A stretch of 64,000 bases of DNA from Paenibacillus xylaniclasticus (GTDB lineage Bacteria > Bacillota > Bacilli > Paenibacillales > Paenibacillaceae): contig NZ_BIML01000005.1 in assembly GCF_004001065.1 (NCBI RefSeq), positions 186,001-250,000 of the forward strand, given 5' to 3'. The translations under genes and the position numbers were made by a program. Shown here in pieces: positions 51,029-59,668 of this stretch. Within the stretch, counting starts at the first letter, position 1; every line of letters starts with the position of its first letter. The notes under the pieces were generated by a model that saw nothing but the letters and a program-made list of their open reading frames with translations, did no database searches and had not been told where the DNA came from.

Positions 51029-52357
51029 TTAACTTCGCGGAACGAGCTCCGCAAACTCGATGTCGAGCCCAGCGGCGATACGGCTGCCAAATTGCTCATC
51101 CGCACGGAAGAAGCTGTGTACGGCGAGCAACTGCGTCTGATGAGCAACCTTCCGCAGCTCATCGACTAGATTGCGAACGAGCCACCCCCGCTCCTCCTCC
51201 GGCAGCGAACGGTAACGCTCGCCGGCTTGGGCGAAATCATCTTCTGCCGCACTAAGCCTGCACGAGGAGATGCCTTGGGCCCTTACCCGGCTGCCGGACA
51301 TCTCCTGTGCTTGCTCCCTACGTTCCGGCTCATCGCCATGTATGGCATTAGATACACGCCGACTATGGCTAACAAGCGCGTTCGGAGCATGAACGGGAAT
51401 ACTCAAATGGCTGGCACTCGTTCGATGCCCGCTGCCATCCGATTGAGTAAATAAAAGGCCGCACAGCAGCGGGTCCTCGGACGGCTCAATGCCAGGTACA
51501 AGCGTTCCCGCCGAGAAGGCGGACTGCTCCACTTCGAGGAAATAATTTACTGGATTCTGATTTAACGTCATCGTTCCGACCTTCACAAGTGGGAACTGCT
51601 CCTTAGGCCACTCCTTCGTAGGATCAAGCGAAGCTAGCGGCGGCAGCGCCTCCCCCGCTTCGCGCGCCGCCAGCTGGACGTACAGCTCCCATTGCGGACA
51701 GCGGCCAAGCTCAATCGACGCATACAGATCCCGAGTGGCATGGCTGAAATCGCTGGTCTGCAGCTCCGCTGCCTCCGAAGGTGTGAAGTTTACAGTACCT
51801 TGCTTAGGCTTCCAGTGATACTTCACATACGTTTGTTTGCCTTCAGCATTCACCCATTTGAACGCATGAACGCTGCAGCCATTCATCTGTCGGTAGTTCG
51901 CAGGTGTCCCCTCATTCGAGAACAGCCACGTAAGCATATGAACCGATTCCGGTGATCGGGTCATGAAATCCCAATAACGGTCTGGCGATGGAAGCTTCGT
52001 GTCCGGCAGCGGCTTCAATGAATGCAGCAGCTCATCATACTTACTCACATCCCGTATAAAAAACACAGGAAGATGACTGCCGACAATGTCGTATTCACCT
52101 TCCTCCGTATAAAACTTAACCGCAAAGCTGCGCAGATCGCGTACCGTCTCAGGCGAGCCATAGCCTTGCGTGACTGGCGAGAACCGCACAAGCACGGGCG
52201 TCTTCTGTCCTTCCATCTGAATAAAATGAGCCTTCGTATAGGCCGCCATTGACCGCTCGGTGACGAATATGCCCCGTGCACCAGCGCCTCTCGCATGAAG
52301 GTCGCGCATCGGAAGGCGCTCCCTTACTCCTTGACTCGTTGCCAGATGCTCGTTCAT
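51029..52357 (-). CDS. Catalase-fold protein lacking the haem-ligand Tyr and distal Asn
   Basis: A 442-residue member of the clade of haem catalases by sequence (LHARGAGARG with the distal His21, VRFS, FAVKFYTEEGEYD, TKEWPKEQFPLVKVG). But the distal Asn of the usual GNNTP motif is replaced (GSHLP, 93-97), and the proximal RLFSY motif reads LLFTQ (301-305), so both the Tyr that binds haem iron and the supporting Arg are lost. Alignment around these sites has no gaps. The N-terminal arm before the His is only about 20 residues. GAGGAG precedes the ATG. Probably not a working catalase; it may have another role or be decaying. Confidence 0.8.
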   Translation of the reverse strand: MNEHLATSQGVRERLPMRDLHARGAGARGIFVTERSMAAYTKAHFIQMEGQKTPVLVRFSPVTQGYGSPETVRDLRSFAVKFYTEEGEYDIVGSHLPVFFIRDVSKYDELLHSLKPLPDTKLPSPDRYWDFMTRSPESVHMLTWLFSNEGTPANYRQMNGCSVHAFKWVNAEGKQTYVKYHWKPKQGTVNFTPSEAAELQTSDFSHATRDLYASIELGRCPQWELYVQLAAREAGEALPPLASLDPTKEWPKEQFPLVKVGTMTLNQNPVNYFLEVEQSAFSAGTLVPGIEPSEDPLLCGLLFTQSDGSGHRTSASHLSIPVHAPNALVSHSRRVSNAIHGDEPERREQAQEMSGSRVRAQGISSCRLSAAEDDFAQAGERYRSLPEEERGWLVRNLVDELRKVAHQTQLLAVHSFFRADEQFGSRIAAGLDIEFAELVPRS

Positions 52358-52420
52358 CTCTCATCTACTCCTCTCATCTGGCTAACGGTTATGCGGCGGC
52401 CGACTCGATTATGCATAGAA

Positions 52421-52435
52421 TTAGACTTAATCTAA
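52421..52435. promoter_or_regulatory. PerR-like box upstream of the catalase-like gene
   Basis: TTAGACTTAATCTAA is a 15-base near-palindrome with partial fit to the PerR consensus (TTATAAT-N-ATTATAA), 64 bases before the gene. PerR is encoded nearby. Confidence 0.5.
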
Positions 52436-52457
52436 ATAAATGGGTGAACAAAGTCTC

Positions 52458-53246
52458 TTAGCCAAAGCTTGCACTATAATCCGCACGATATGACGGGCGC
52501 TCATCAGCAAGCCGGTAACCCGCTCCCCGTACAGTTGCGACATATTTCGGGAAAATAGCGTTGTCCCCAAGCTTCTTGCGAAGCGTCTTCACATGGACAT
52601 CTACCGTGTTGCTGCTGCTGAACAAGGCACTGCCCCAGATCCGCTCCGTAATCGCCTCGCGCGTCAGCACGCTTCCACCTGCGTTCAACAGCACAAGCAG
52701 CAGCTCATATTCGGTTCTCGTCAGCCGCAGCTCCCGATTGTCCCGATATACGCTCATTCTGCCCGTATCGATCAGCAAATCCTTGAACCGCCGTATATTC
52801 GTACTAACGCTGCTGCCCGTCGCCGAACCATACTCGACAGCTGCCGCTTGAACGATGCGTCTTGCATGAAGCAGCACCTCTTGCGCGCTGCCCGGCCAGA
52901 GCAGCATTTCGTCTGCCGCCCCTTCTTCCAGACGTTTGGCAAGCACATCCTCCGTCACAAGGAACAGCACGCGCTTAGCTGGCAGTCCATACGGCTCGAG
53001 AAGCCGGTCTGAAGCGGAGACAGGGACGTATGGCGAATCCCCCGTCAAATCGCAAATCAGCATATCGGGAGCAAGCTGAACGATGAAGGCGGACTCCGGA
53101 AGCTGATGCGTCATGAAAACATCGAAGCCGTCGTCAACGAGCAGACTAACCGCCTCCTGCATCGGTACGGGCCGCCCGCTAACAATCATGATTCGGCGGC
53201 GGGCGGCGGGCAGTCTATCGTTTACTTGTCGTTCTGAACTGAACAT
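52458..53246 (-). CDS. Orphan OmpR-like regulator with degenerate receiver domain
   Basis: A 262-residue protein. The N-terminal domain resembles a receiver (RIMIVSGRPVPMQEA, then PDMLICDLTGDSP), but the usual acidic pair at the start (VDDE) is missing, though an Asp remains at the phosphorylation-like position. The C-terminal 100 residues are a winged helix (LTRTEYELLLVLLNAGG, VDVHVKTLRKKLGD, VRGAGYRL). The ATG at 53246 has AAGGAG upstream and overlaps the end of perR by 25 bases; longer starts would run deep into perR. There is no histidine kinase. Co-transcribed with perR; targets unknown. Confidence 0.8.
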   Translation of the reverse strand: MFSSERQVNDRLPAARRRIMIVSGRPVPMQEAVSLLVDDGFDVFMTHQLPESAFIVQLAPDMLICDLTGDSPYVPVSASDRLLEPYGLPAKRVLFLVTEDVLAKRLEEGAADEMLLWPGSAQEVLLHARRIVQAAAVEYGSATGSSVSTNIRRFKDLLIDTGRMSVYRDNRELRLTRTEYELLLVLLNAGGSVLTREAITERIWGSALFSSSNTVDVHVKTLRKKLGDNAIFPKYVATVRGAGYRLADERPSYRADYSASFG

Positions 53247-53614
53247 GCCACACACACTCCTTCGAGCACCACGGATGCGTGATGCACTTGATATTGGGTC
53301 TCTTGCGCTGCTAGGGCCATCCATTCCGCCGGCAGCTCTGTCGTCACTTCGTCGACGCGGCCGCATCGTACGCATACGATATGATGGTGATCCTCTGTTC
53401 TAGCGTCGTATCGAGAAGCGGACTCGCCAAGGTTCAGCTCCTTAACCAATCCTGCTTCTGTCAAATAACGCAGTGAATTATACACCGTGCCATAAGCAAA
53501 CATATGCCCCTGCTCACGGAGTCGTTCCATTACGTCTGCCGCGGTTGGGTGATCATGCGACTGCTGCAGAATATTCAATACAGCCCGTCTCTGGGTCGTC
53601 ATATTAAGCTTCAT
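53222..53614 (-). CDS. perR: PerR-type peroxide-sensing repressor (Fur family)
   Basis: A 130-residue Fur-family protein: DNA-binding helix YGTVYNSLRYLTEAGLVKEL, metal ligands in SRYDARTEDHHHIVC, and structural zinc pairs CVRC and CVAC. The Asp in RYDA is the residue that separates PerR from Fur. A perfect PerR box lies about 80 bases upstream, as in self-regulated perR genes. AAAGGA precedes the ATG. Confidence 0.9.
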   Translation of the reverse strand: MKLNMTTQRRAVLNILQQSHDHPTAADVMERLREQGHMFAYGTVYNSLRYLTEAGLVKELNLGESASRYDARTEDHHHIVCVRCGRVDEVTTELPAEWMALAAQETQYQVHHASVVLEGVCVACSVQNDK

Positions 53615-53695
53615 ATTCGGTCATCCTTTGTTGCGAATATTATCGTTATCGTAATAGCGGTCGCATCAGCATCCGTTAGTGGTATCGTTATTATT

Positions 53696-53710
53696 TTATA
53701 ATTATTATAA
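53696..53710. promoter_or_regulatory. Perfect PerR box
   Basis: TTATAATTATTATAA is an exact match to the 7-1-7 PerR consensus, in the divergent spacer between perR and the Crp-like gene. It could control both. Confidence 0.92.
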
Positions 53711-53800
53711 ATTTAGAATTAGTTCAAGTCAATGATCAGATTCAAATTGAGGATGTCCCAACCTGGAGTATGTTATGCTTACTTGAGGAGGTGCAACATT

Positions 53801-54295
53801 ATGCTGCTGCATCGAGGTGAGATATTATTTCGGCAGGGTGAATCCGGCTCGTTGTTCCGGCTGCATTCCGGCTTGCTGAAGATTGTCCGCGTCCGCGAGG
53901 ATGGTGCTATGCTCTTACTAAATTTTATTATTCCTGGGGAAGTCATTCCCCATCATTCACTCATATCCCCTAAAGCATATCACGGCACCGCTATTGCCCT
54001 TGTCACCAGCGAGGTCGAACGAATTCCGGCCGCCGAATGGTATGCCCGGCTTGCCGTTGACGCTCCCGCGGCGCTGGAAGTAGCGAGACTGCTGCAGAGC
54101 AAGCTGCGCATGATGCAGGAGCGGATCGACCAGCTTGCGCTCAGCAGTCCGGCAGACAAGCTGGAATCGTTCCGGCGGTGGATCGAGACTTATGTACCGC
54201 CAGAAACGAAACTGACCGATCTGCTCACTCAGGAGGAGATCGGTCAGTTTCTATCCATTCGCCGCGAGACCGTCAACCGGCTGCTGCGCGGCTGA
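53801..54295 (+). CDS. Crp/Fnr-family regulator with truncated winged helix
   Basis: A 164-residue cNMP-binding-fold regulator. The beta-barrel starts at once (LLHRGEILFRQGESG), then a long dimer helix and the HTH EEIGQFLSIRRETVNRLLRG, after which the protein ends, so the wing that normally follows the recognition helix is missing. The recognition helix RETVNR has the Arg, Glu and Arg spacing that reads TGTGA half-sites. There are no Cys clusters for iron-sulphur sensing. GAGGAGGTG precedes the ATG at 53801. Divergent from perR and convergent with hmp, whose promoter carries a TGTGA-N6-TCACA site. Confidence 0.82.
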   Translation: MLLHRGEILFRQGESGSLFRLHSGLLKIVRVREDGAMLLLNFIIPGEVIPHHSLISPKAYHGTAIALVTSEVERIPAAEWYARLAVDAPAALEVARLLQSKLRMMQERIDQLALSSPADKLESFRRWIETYVPPETKLTDLLTQEEIGQFLSIRRETVNRLLRG

Positions 54296-54335
54296 CACTT
54301 GGCGGCGAATGCTTCGACGCTATATAAATTGACGA

Positions 54336-55547
54336 TTACAGTTGAGATGCCGGGCCAAAAAACTCATACCGAATACGGTCGTTATCGATACCGAGCGATT
54401 GCAGCGCCTCAACCATAGCCTTCATGAACGGCACTGGTCCACAAATATAATAGACGGCGTCCGCTGGCGCCTCCGCTGCTAGGTAAGCGGCATCGATTCG
54501 GCCCTCGCGGTCGAACCGGTTAGCTGCACGGTCTTCCTCTGTCGGCTGCTCATATACGAACCGTACCTTTGCAGACTCACCGATCCGGTCGGCTGACGCC
54601 AACACTTCTTCACGCAGCGCATGGACGCTTCCGTTCAGCGCTGCATGCAGGTAGACGACAGCCCGCTTAGGGTGGCGGCCACTGGCGGCATCCGATGCCA
54701 GCGTATGCAGCATGCTCGTCATCGGCGTTAGACCGACACCGCCGCTAAGCAGGACGACCGACCGGCCGTCTTCCCTGTCAAGCACGAACTCACCCGCAGG
54801 AGCGGACAGCTCCAGCACGTCGCCTTCTTGGACTTGGCGATGCAGATAATTCGATACAAGTCCGCCTTCCTCGCGTTTCACACTTATCCGATAATACGGC
54901 TTGCCCGGCTCACAGGACAGGCTGTACTGGCGGTTCGCCGTATGCGGATGCCCAGGAACATTCACTTTCACCGTTACATATTGCCCCGGTTGGAACGCGG
55001 ATATTGCTGCTCCGTCCTGAGGTATCAGATAGAAGGAAGTGATAAGCTCGCTTTCAATTACTTTACGGTCCACAACGAACGGTCGGAAATCTGCCCAACC
55101 GCCTGCCTCCTTCTCCGCTTCAGCATACATCTCAGCCTCCACTTTGATGAAGACGTCAGCGATAACGCCATAGGCTTCAGCCCATGCGTCCAAAATTTCA
55201 GGCGTCGCGGCCTCACCCAGCACCTCACGAATGGCAGCCAGCAAATTTTCACCTACAATTGGATACTGGTCTGCTTTAATGCCAAGACTCCGATGCTTAT
55301 GGGCAATAACACGTACCGCAGGCAGTATAGCCGGCAAATTATCGATATGCGCTGCAGCGGCGTATACCGCATTGGCTAGTGCCTGCGGCTGCCGTCCTTG
55401 TCTCTGATGCGCGTGATTGAATAGGTTCAACAGCTCTGGGTGATTGTTAAACAATCTTTTATAGAAATGCTCTGTAATCGCTCTTCCATGCTCCGCCAAT
55501 ACCGGAACCGTCGACTTGATCGTCGCAATCGTTGCTTCACTCAGCAT
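54336..55547 (-). CDS. hmp: Flavohaemoprotein, nitric oxide dioxygenase
   Basis: A 403-residue protein that oxidises NO to nitrate. N-terminal globin domain (residues 1-137) with proximal His in AHKHRSLGI, then FAD-binding ([10 protein letters not shown]) and NAD-binding ([23 protein letters not shown]) domains. A single gene with a class II-type activator site upstream. Confidence 0.95.
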   Translation of the reverse strand: MLSEATIATIKSTVPVLAEHGRAITEHFYKRLFNNHPELLNLFNHAHQRQGRQPQALANAVYAAAAHIDNLPAILPAVRVIAHKHRSLGIKADQYPIVGENLLAAIREVLGEAATPEILDAWAEAYGVIADVFIKVEAEMYAEAEKEAGGWADFRPFVVDRKVIESELITSFYLIPQDGAAISAFQPGQYVTVKVNVPGHPHTANRQYSLSCEPGKPYYRISVKREEGGLVSNYLHRQVQEGDVLELSAPAGEFVLDREDGRSVVLLSGGVGLTPMTSMLHTLASDAASGRHPKRAVVYLHAALNGSVHALREEVLASADRIGESAKVRFVYEQPTEEDRAANRFDREGRIDAAYLAAEAPADAVYYICGPVPFMKAMVEALQSLGIDNDRIRYEFFGPASQL

Positions 55548-55598
55548 ATGGATTCGCTTCCTTTCAAGTTCAAATATCGATTCTCTCGATCCTCCTCG

Positions 55599-55642
55599 AG
55601 TATACCGCTATGTCGGAATCATCCTGTGTGATTGCAGTCACA
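55599..55642 (-). promoter_or_regulatory. hmp promoter with Crp/Fnr-type site
   Basis: TGTGATTGCAGTCACA (55627-55642) is a perfect TGTGA-N6-TCACA site. The minus-strand -10 TATACT lies at 55604-55599, so the site centre falls near -42, the usual class II activator position, and the -35 region itself is poor. Confidence 0.75.
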
Positions 55643-55688
55643 GGAAGAATGAATATCTGTTGAACAACAAAGCCACAAACCGATAGAC

Positions 55689-55742
55689 AAAAGGGTCGTC
55701 TCTCCTTAGCAGTAAACATTGTGCCAAAGAGGAACGACCCTT
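55689..55742 (-). terminator. Terminator of the XRE regulator gene
   Basis: AAGGGTCGT (55691-55699) pairs with ACGACCCTT (55734-55742) with some inner pairing, then four Us on the minus strand. It overlaps the stop codon of the gene. Confidence 0.7.
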
Positions 55743-56127
55743 ATTCGTCTTCCAAAGCTTTCTTCGTCTGTTCAACGATTCGCATCAGCGTCCTGAACGC
55801 TTTCGGCTTCATCTCTCGCTTCGCTCGCAGAATGAACTGAACCTCAGGTTCATACAGCTCGCTTTCTTCTTTCACAAGCCCCGATATAGGCGCATACCCC
55901 GCCAGGATTAGCAGTTCGTTCAAGTCGGCGCCGCCTAGTGCTTGGCCGAGCGCGACGACCGTCTCCCGTGATGGAGAGAACCGCCCCTTCTCTATTGAAC
56001 TGATGAACGAATAGCTAATTCCAGATTTTTCTGCCAGGTCACGCAACGACAAATTGTTCGTTAAGCGAAGCCTTCGAATCGTAAGACCAAGCCGCTCTTT
56101 ATCCGTCCATTCCCTGTCCATTTCCAT
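55741..56127 (-). CDS. XRE-family transcriptional regulator
   Basis: A 128-residue protein with an N-terminal lambda-type HTH (TIRRLRLTNNLSLRDLAEKSGISYSFISSIEKG, read in two pieces) and a helical C-terminal half of unknown binding. I use the ATG at 56127 with GGGTGAT upstream; a longer frame runs through the divergent promoter region and is unlikely. Divergent from a second XRE gene, with a palindrome between them. Confidence 0.82.
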   Translation of the reverse strand: MEMDREWTDKERLGLTIRRLRLTNNLSLRDLAEKSGISYSFISSIEKGRFSPSRETVVALGQALGGADLNELLILAGYAPISGLVKEESELYEPEVQFILRAKREMKPKAFRTLMRIVEQTKKALEDE

Positions 56128-56208
56128 AATCACCCGATACCATCTTACTTGTTTCGTATTGCAAAACACAATCATTTTCGCCAAACGTGTGAATATTCCC
56201 GAAACAAC

Positions 56209-56241
56209 TGTGTTGTAATTCAACACATTTTGCTGTATAAT
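56209..56241 (+). promoter_or_regulatory. Palindromic operator overlapping the promoter of the second XRE gene
   Basis: TGTGTTG-TAATT-CAACACA (56209-56227) is a perfect 7-5-7 palindrome. It covers the -35 TTGTAA (56213-56218); the -10 TATAAT is at 56236-56241 with a 17-base spacer. One of the two XRE proteins probably represses here. Confidence 0.7.
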
Positions 56242-56300
56242 ATTTACATGGACATTTATGTAATTGTTGTTTATTCATTCTTTCAATGGCGGTGATCTCA

Positions 56301-56567
56301 ATGGCTCCACCTGCAGTAATCGGGAACCGTATATCCCGAATTCGCAAGCTTCGCGGCATTACTCAGCAGCAATTAGCCGATGCACTCGGTATAGACCGGG
56401 CTTCTCTGTCGCAGATTGAGACGGGACGTTACTCTCCGCGAGCAGAGACGATTCGCAAGCTCTCAGACTATTTTCAGCTTCCTATTGGGGATCTCTTCTT
56501 CAATCCTGCGCTTCCAGCTGACCGCGACCGACTCAGCATACCACTAGCCCCCATCGTGAGCAATTAA
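56301..56567 (+). CDS. Small XRE-family transcriptional regulator
   Basis: An 88-residue protein, almost entirely an HTH domain (NRISRIRKLRGITQQQLADA, IDRASLSQIETGRYSP) with a short tail after LPIGDLFFNP. The ATG at 56301 has GGTGATC upstream; an ATG at 56286 is possible. Transcribed from the TATAAT promoter at 56236 across the palindrome. Confidence 0.85.
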   Translation: MAPPAVIGNRISRIRKLRGITQQQLADALGIDRASLSQIETGRYSPRAETIRKLSDYFQLPIGDLFFNPALPADRDRLSIPLAPIVSN

Positions 56568-56618
56568 CAATTAGACAAGGCCTGTCTACATATGCCTGCG
56601 AGCTATGCTATCAAGAAG

Positions 56619-56670
56619 CAAGAAGCCGCCCTGGTCTGCCTCATGATGAGGCTTCCAGAGCGGCTTCTTG
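56619..56670 (-). terminator. Hairpin after the qox operon
   Basis: CAAGAAGCCGC pairs with GCGGCTTCTTG with further inner pairing (CTGG/CCAG, GCCTCAT/ATGAGGC). The U-tract is poor. It follows qoxD and precedes the convergent XRE gene end. Confidence 0.65.
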
Positions 56671-56683
56671 TTATAGGACGGTG

Positions 56684-57028
56684 TTAAACCGCAACCTTGT
56701 TATAAGCCATAATCCAGATCGAGCCGGCGACGATACAGAATAGAATGAGCACCGCGAATAACAGCGCAGTGATATTCCATTTCGAGTTCTCGCCTTCCTT
56801 CAAGTGCATGAAGAACCATAGCTGTACGACGAACTGCAGGACGGCAAGGATCAGAATGAGTACGATCGTGCCCGTCTTGCTCATCATATCGTTCATAACG
56901 ACGACGAGTGGAATGATCGTCAGGACGATCGACAGGAGAAAACCAATTACGTAAGATTTCAGCGAGCCATGCCCGCCTTCATGGCCGCCATGACCGTGCT
57001 GGCCGTGTGAATGCGTTGATTGCGCCAT
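56684..57028 (-). CDS. qoxD: Quinol oxidase subunit IV
   Basis: A 114-residue subunit with three membrane helices and a Gly/His-rich N-terminus (HSHGQHGHGGHEGGHG). The motif QFVVQLWFFMHLKEGE is typical of subunit IV of haem-copper quinol oxidases. It probably helps assembly of the CuB site. Last gene of qoxABCD, with GGGGGTGAT upstream. Confidence 0.9.
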   Translation of the reverse strand: MAQSTHSHGQHGHGGHEGGHGSLKSYVIGFLLSIVLTIIPLVVVMNDMMSKTGTIVLILILAVLQFVVQLWFFMHLKEGENSKWNITALLFAVLILFCIVAGSIWIMAYNKVAV

Positions 57029-57029
57029 C

Positions 57030-57644
57030 TTACATCACCCCCATCAGATAGACGACCGTCAGGACGAAAATCCATACGACGTCGAGGAAGTGCCAGTACA
57101 GGCTGAGCACTTCGACTTTGCGCTTCGTAACTGGCGTAATGCTGCGTTTGCTCAATTGAATCATCAGCCCAACCATCCAGACCAGACCGATCGAGACGTG
57201 CAGACCGTGTGTGCCGACGAGCGTGAAGAAGCCGGACAGGAAGCCGCTTGTTGCAATCGTTGCGCCTTCGTGTACCATCTCTGCAAATTCATAAAGCTCA
57301 AGGCCGATAAACGAAGCGCCGAGAATAGCCGTTACCGCGAGCCAACCAATCAGCGCTTTCTTCTTGCCAGCATGCATAGCCAGCACGGCGAGCCCGCTCG
57401 TGAACGAGCTCGTCAGCAGGATGAACGTCTCAGCGATAACGCCCGACATATTGAACAGCTCTTCAGCCGTTGGGCCGCCAGCCGTATTGTCTTTCAGGAC
57501 GATATAGGTAGCGAACAGACAGCCGAAGATGATGACGTCTGTCATCAGGAATATCCAGAAACCAAACGTTTTGAGTGACTCTAGATCATGATGCCCATGC
57601 TCATGACCATGACCACCCGCATGATGCGAGGCTGTTTTTGCCAT
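57030..57644 (-). CDS. qoxC: Quinol oxidase subunit III
   Basis: A 204-residue subunit with five membrane helices (FGFWIFLMTDVIIFGCLFA, LTSSFTSGLAVLAMHAGKKK, GLHVSIGLVWM). It is a standard part of the enzyme without redox centres. The start shares one base with the qoxB stop (TAATG), so translation is coupled. Confidence 0.93.
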   Translation of the reverse strand: MAKTASHHAGGHGHEHGHHDLESLKTFGFWIFLMTDVIIFGCLFATYIVLKDNTAGGPTAEELFNMSGVIAETFILLTSSFTSGLAVLAMHAGKKKALIGWLAVTAILGASFIGLELYEFAEMVHEGATIATSGFLSGFFTLVGTHGLHVSIGLVWMVGLMIQLSKRSITPVTKRKVEVLSLYWHFLDVVWIFVLTVVYLMGVM

Positions 57645-59617
57645 TAGATCGCTGCCTCCTTCAATGCTGCCGCTTTTTCCGTACGTTCGATCTCATCCAC
57701 TGGGATGTAATAATCGTCATCATACGTGAACGAGCGGGCAATCATACAGACGGCTACGCCGACTAGCGACGGAATAACCATCCATGTCCAATCCCACACG
57801 AAGCCGAAGCCTGCGCCGAACCAGAAGATCGACATAATGAACGGAATCGCAGAGTTTTTCGGCATATGAATCGGCTGCAGTGCCGGTTTAGGAGGCAATT
57901 TCTCACCTCTAGCCAGCTTCTGCTTCGTTTCCCACCAATCGTCCACATCATGAACGACCGGCTCAGTTGCAAAGTTATACAGCGGCGCAGGCGACGGAAT
58001 GGACCATTCGAGTGTGCGTGCATCCCAATGGTCGCCTTTGGCCTTCTTGAAGAACCGAATGCTGTGCGCGATTTGCCATACTTGGAACAGGAAGCCTGCC
58101 CCCATCAAGAAACCACCGATTGTCGAGACCATGTTGAGCGGTCCCCAGCCCATATCGAAGTCATACGTATACAGGCGGCGGGTCATACCGTCGAGACCCA
58201 AGAAGTACTGCGGCATGAAGCAGACGTAGAAGCCGATGTTCCACAGCCAGAACGCCCATTTGCCCAGATGCTCGTTGAGTGCGAAGCCGAACATTTTTGG
58301 CCACCAATAATACAGACCTGCGAAATAACCGAACGCAACACCACCGATGAGCACTTGGTGGAAGTGCGCAATCAGGAAGTAGCTGTTATGGAACTGGAAG
58401 TCCGCTGGTGCAACCGAGAGCAGCACGCCCGTCATACCGCCGATGACGAAGCACGGAATGAATGCAATCGCCCACATCATCGGAGTTGTAAACCGGATAC
58501 GGCCACGGAACATCGTGAACAGCCAGTTGAATACTTTAACACCAGTTGGTATAGCTATAACCATTGTTGATACGGCGAAGAACGCATTGACGTCCGCGCC
58601 CGAGCCCATCGTGAAGAAGTGGTGAGCCCATGTGAAGAAAGACATCACAGCGATACCGATCATGGCGAACACCATGGAGGTATAGCCGAACAATTTTTTA
58701 CGGGAGAATGTCGCCACGACCTCGGAGAAAATACCAAATGCCGGTACGACGACGATATAAACCTCTGGATGTCCCCACATCCAGATCAAGTTGATGTACA
58801 TCATCGGGTTGCCGCCCGCATCAAGCGTGAAGAAGTGAGCGCCCAGATAACGATCCAGGAACAAGAGCGCCATCGACACCGTCAGAATTGGGAAAGCAAA
58901 CAGAATCATAATACAGCTGGACAATACCGACCACGTGAATAGCGGCATCTTCATCAGCTTCATACCTGGAGCACGCATTTTCAGAATCGTTACGACGAAG
59001 TTAATACCTGTCGCCAGCGAGCCGATACCGGAAATCTGAATACCCCAAATATAAAAGTTCTGACCGACGCCTGGGCTGTGCGACAGCTCCGAAAGCGGCG
59101 GATAAGCAAGCCAGCCGGCATCCGGCGAGCCGCCGATAACGAACGAGACGTTGAACAGCATCGCGCCGAAGAAGAACAGCCAGAAGCTGAGTGCGTTCAA
59201 GAACGGATACGCGACGTCACGCGCACCAATCTGCAGCGGTACTGCGATATTGAACAAACCGAACATGAGCGGCATCGCCATGAACAGAATCATAATAACG
59301 CCGTGTGTCGTAAAGATCGCGTTGTAGTGCTCGGCATGCAGGAAGTCAGCTCCTGGCACTGCCAGCTGCACCCGCATAAGCAGCGCATCGACGCCGCCAC
59401 GGAACAACATTAGAATCGAAGAAATAATATACATGATGCCGACGCGCTTATGATCGACTGTAGTCAACCATTCACGCCAGAGCCATCCCCACTTCTTGAA
59501 GATCGTAAGGACGAGTACGATCGCCACCATGGCAAGCACTATGCTGACCTGTGCCCCGAGAATCATCGGGTCACCGGTTACGAAGAAATCCGAGAAACTT
59601 TCTAAGTTCCCCCACAT
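57644..59617 (-). CDS. qoxB: Quinol oxidase subunit I
   Basis: The catalytic 657-residue haem-copper subunit of an aa3-600-type menaquinol oxidase, reducing oxygen and pumping protons. Conserved parts: TTVDHKRVGIMYI, the haem ligand segment FTTHGVIMILFMAMP, WMWGHPEVYIVVVP with the CuB His and cross-linked Tyr, FTWAHHFFTMG and IAHFHQVLIGG. AAGGAGGCAG precedes the ATG. Confidence 0.96.
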   Translation of the reverse strand: MWGNLESFSDFFVTGDPMILGAQVSIVLAMVAIVLVLTIFKKWGWLWREWLTTVDHKRVGIMYIISSILMLFRGGVDALLMRVQLAVPGADFLHAEHYNAIFTTHGVIMILFMAMPLMFGLFNIAVPLQIGARDVAYPFLNALSFWLFFFGAMLFNVSFVIGGSPDAGWLAYPPLSELSHSPGVGQNFYIWGIQISGIGSLATGINFVVTILKMRAPGMKLMKMPLFTWSVLSSCIMILFAFPILTVSMALLFLDRYLGAHFFTLDAGGNPMMYINLIWMWGHPEVYIVVVPAFGIFSEVVATFSRKKLFGYTSMVFAMIGIAVMSFFTWAHHFFTMGSGADVNAFFAVSTMVIAIPTGVKVFNWLFTMFRGRIRFTTPMMWAIAFIPCFVIGGMTGVLLSVAPADFQFHNSYFLIAHFHQVLIGGVAFGYFAGLYYWWPKMFGFALNEHLGKWAFWLWNIGFYVCFMPQYFLGLDGMTRRLYTYDFDMGWGPLNMVSTIGGFLMGAGFLFQVWQIAHSIRFFKKAKGDHWDARTLEWSIPSPAPLYNFATEPVVHDVDDWWETKQKLARGEKLPPKPALQPIHMPKNSAIPFIMSIFWFGAGFGFVWDWTWMVIPSLVGVAVCMIARSFTYDDDYYIPVDEIERTEKAAALKEAAI

Positions 59618-59668
59618 AGTTGCTGCCTCCTTTCGTAATCCTTTTAGATTAATAGTACTAAGTTGCTG

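Noticed and set aside
51029-52357. Frameshift explaining the missing haem ligand of the catalase-like protein
   Set aside because: Alignment with catalases continues in the same frame on both sides without gaps (LLFTQSD then IPVHAPN), so the substitutions are real in this sequence.
57866-58570. 234-residue plus-strand frame inside qoxB
   Set aside because: Antisense shadow of a strongly conserved oxidase gene; no ribosome site or recognisable domain.
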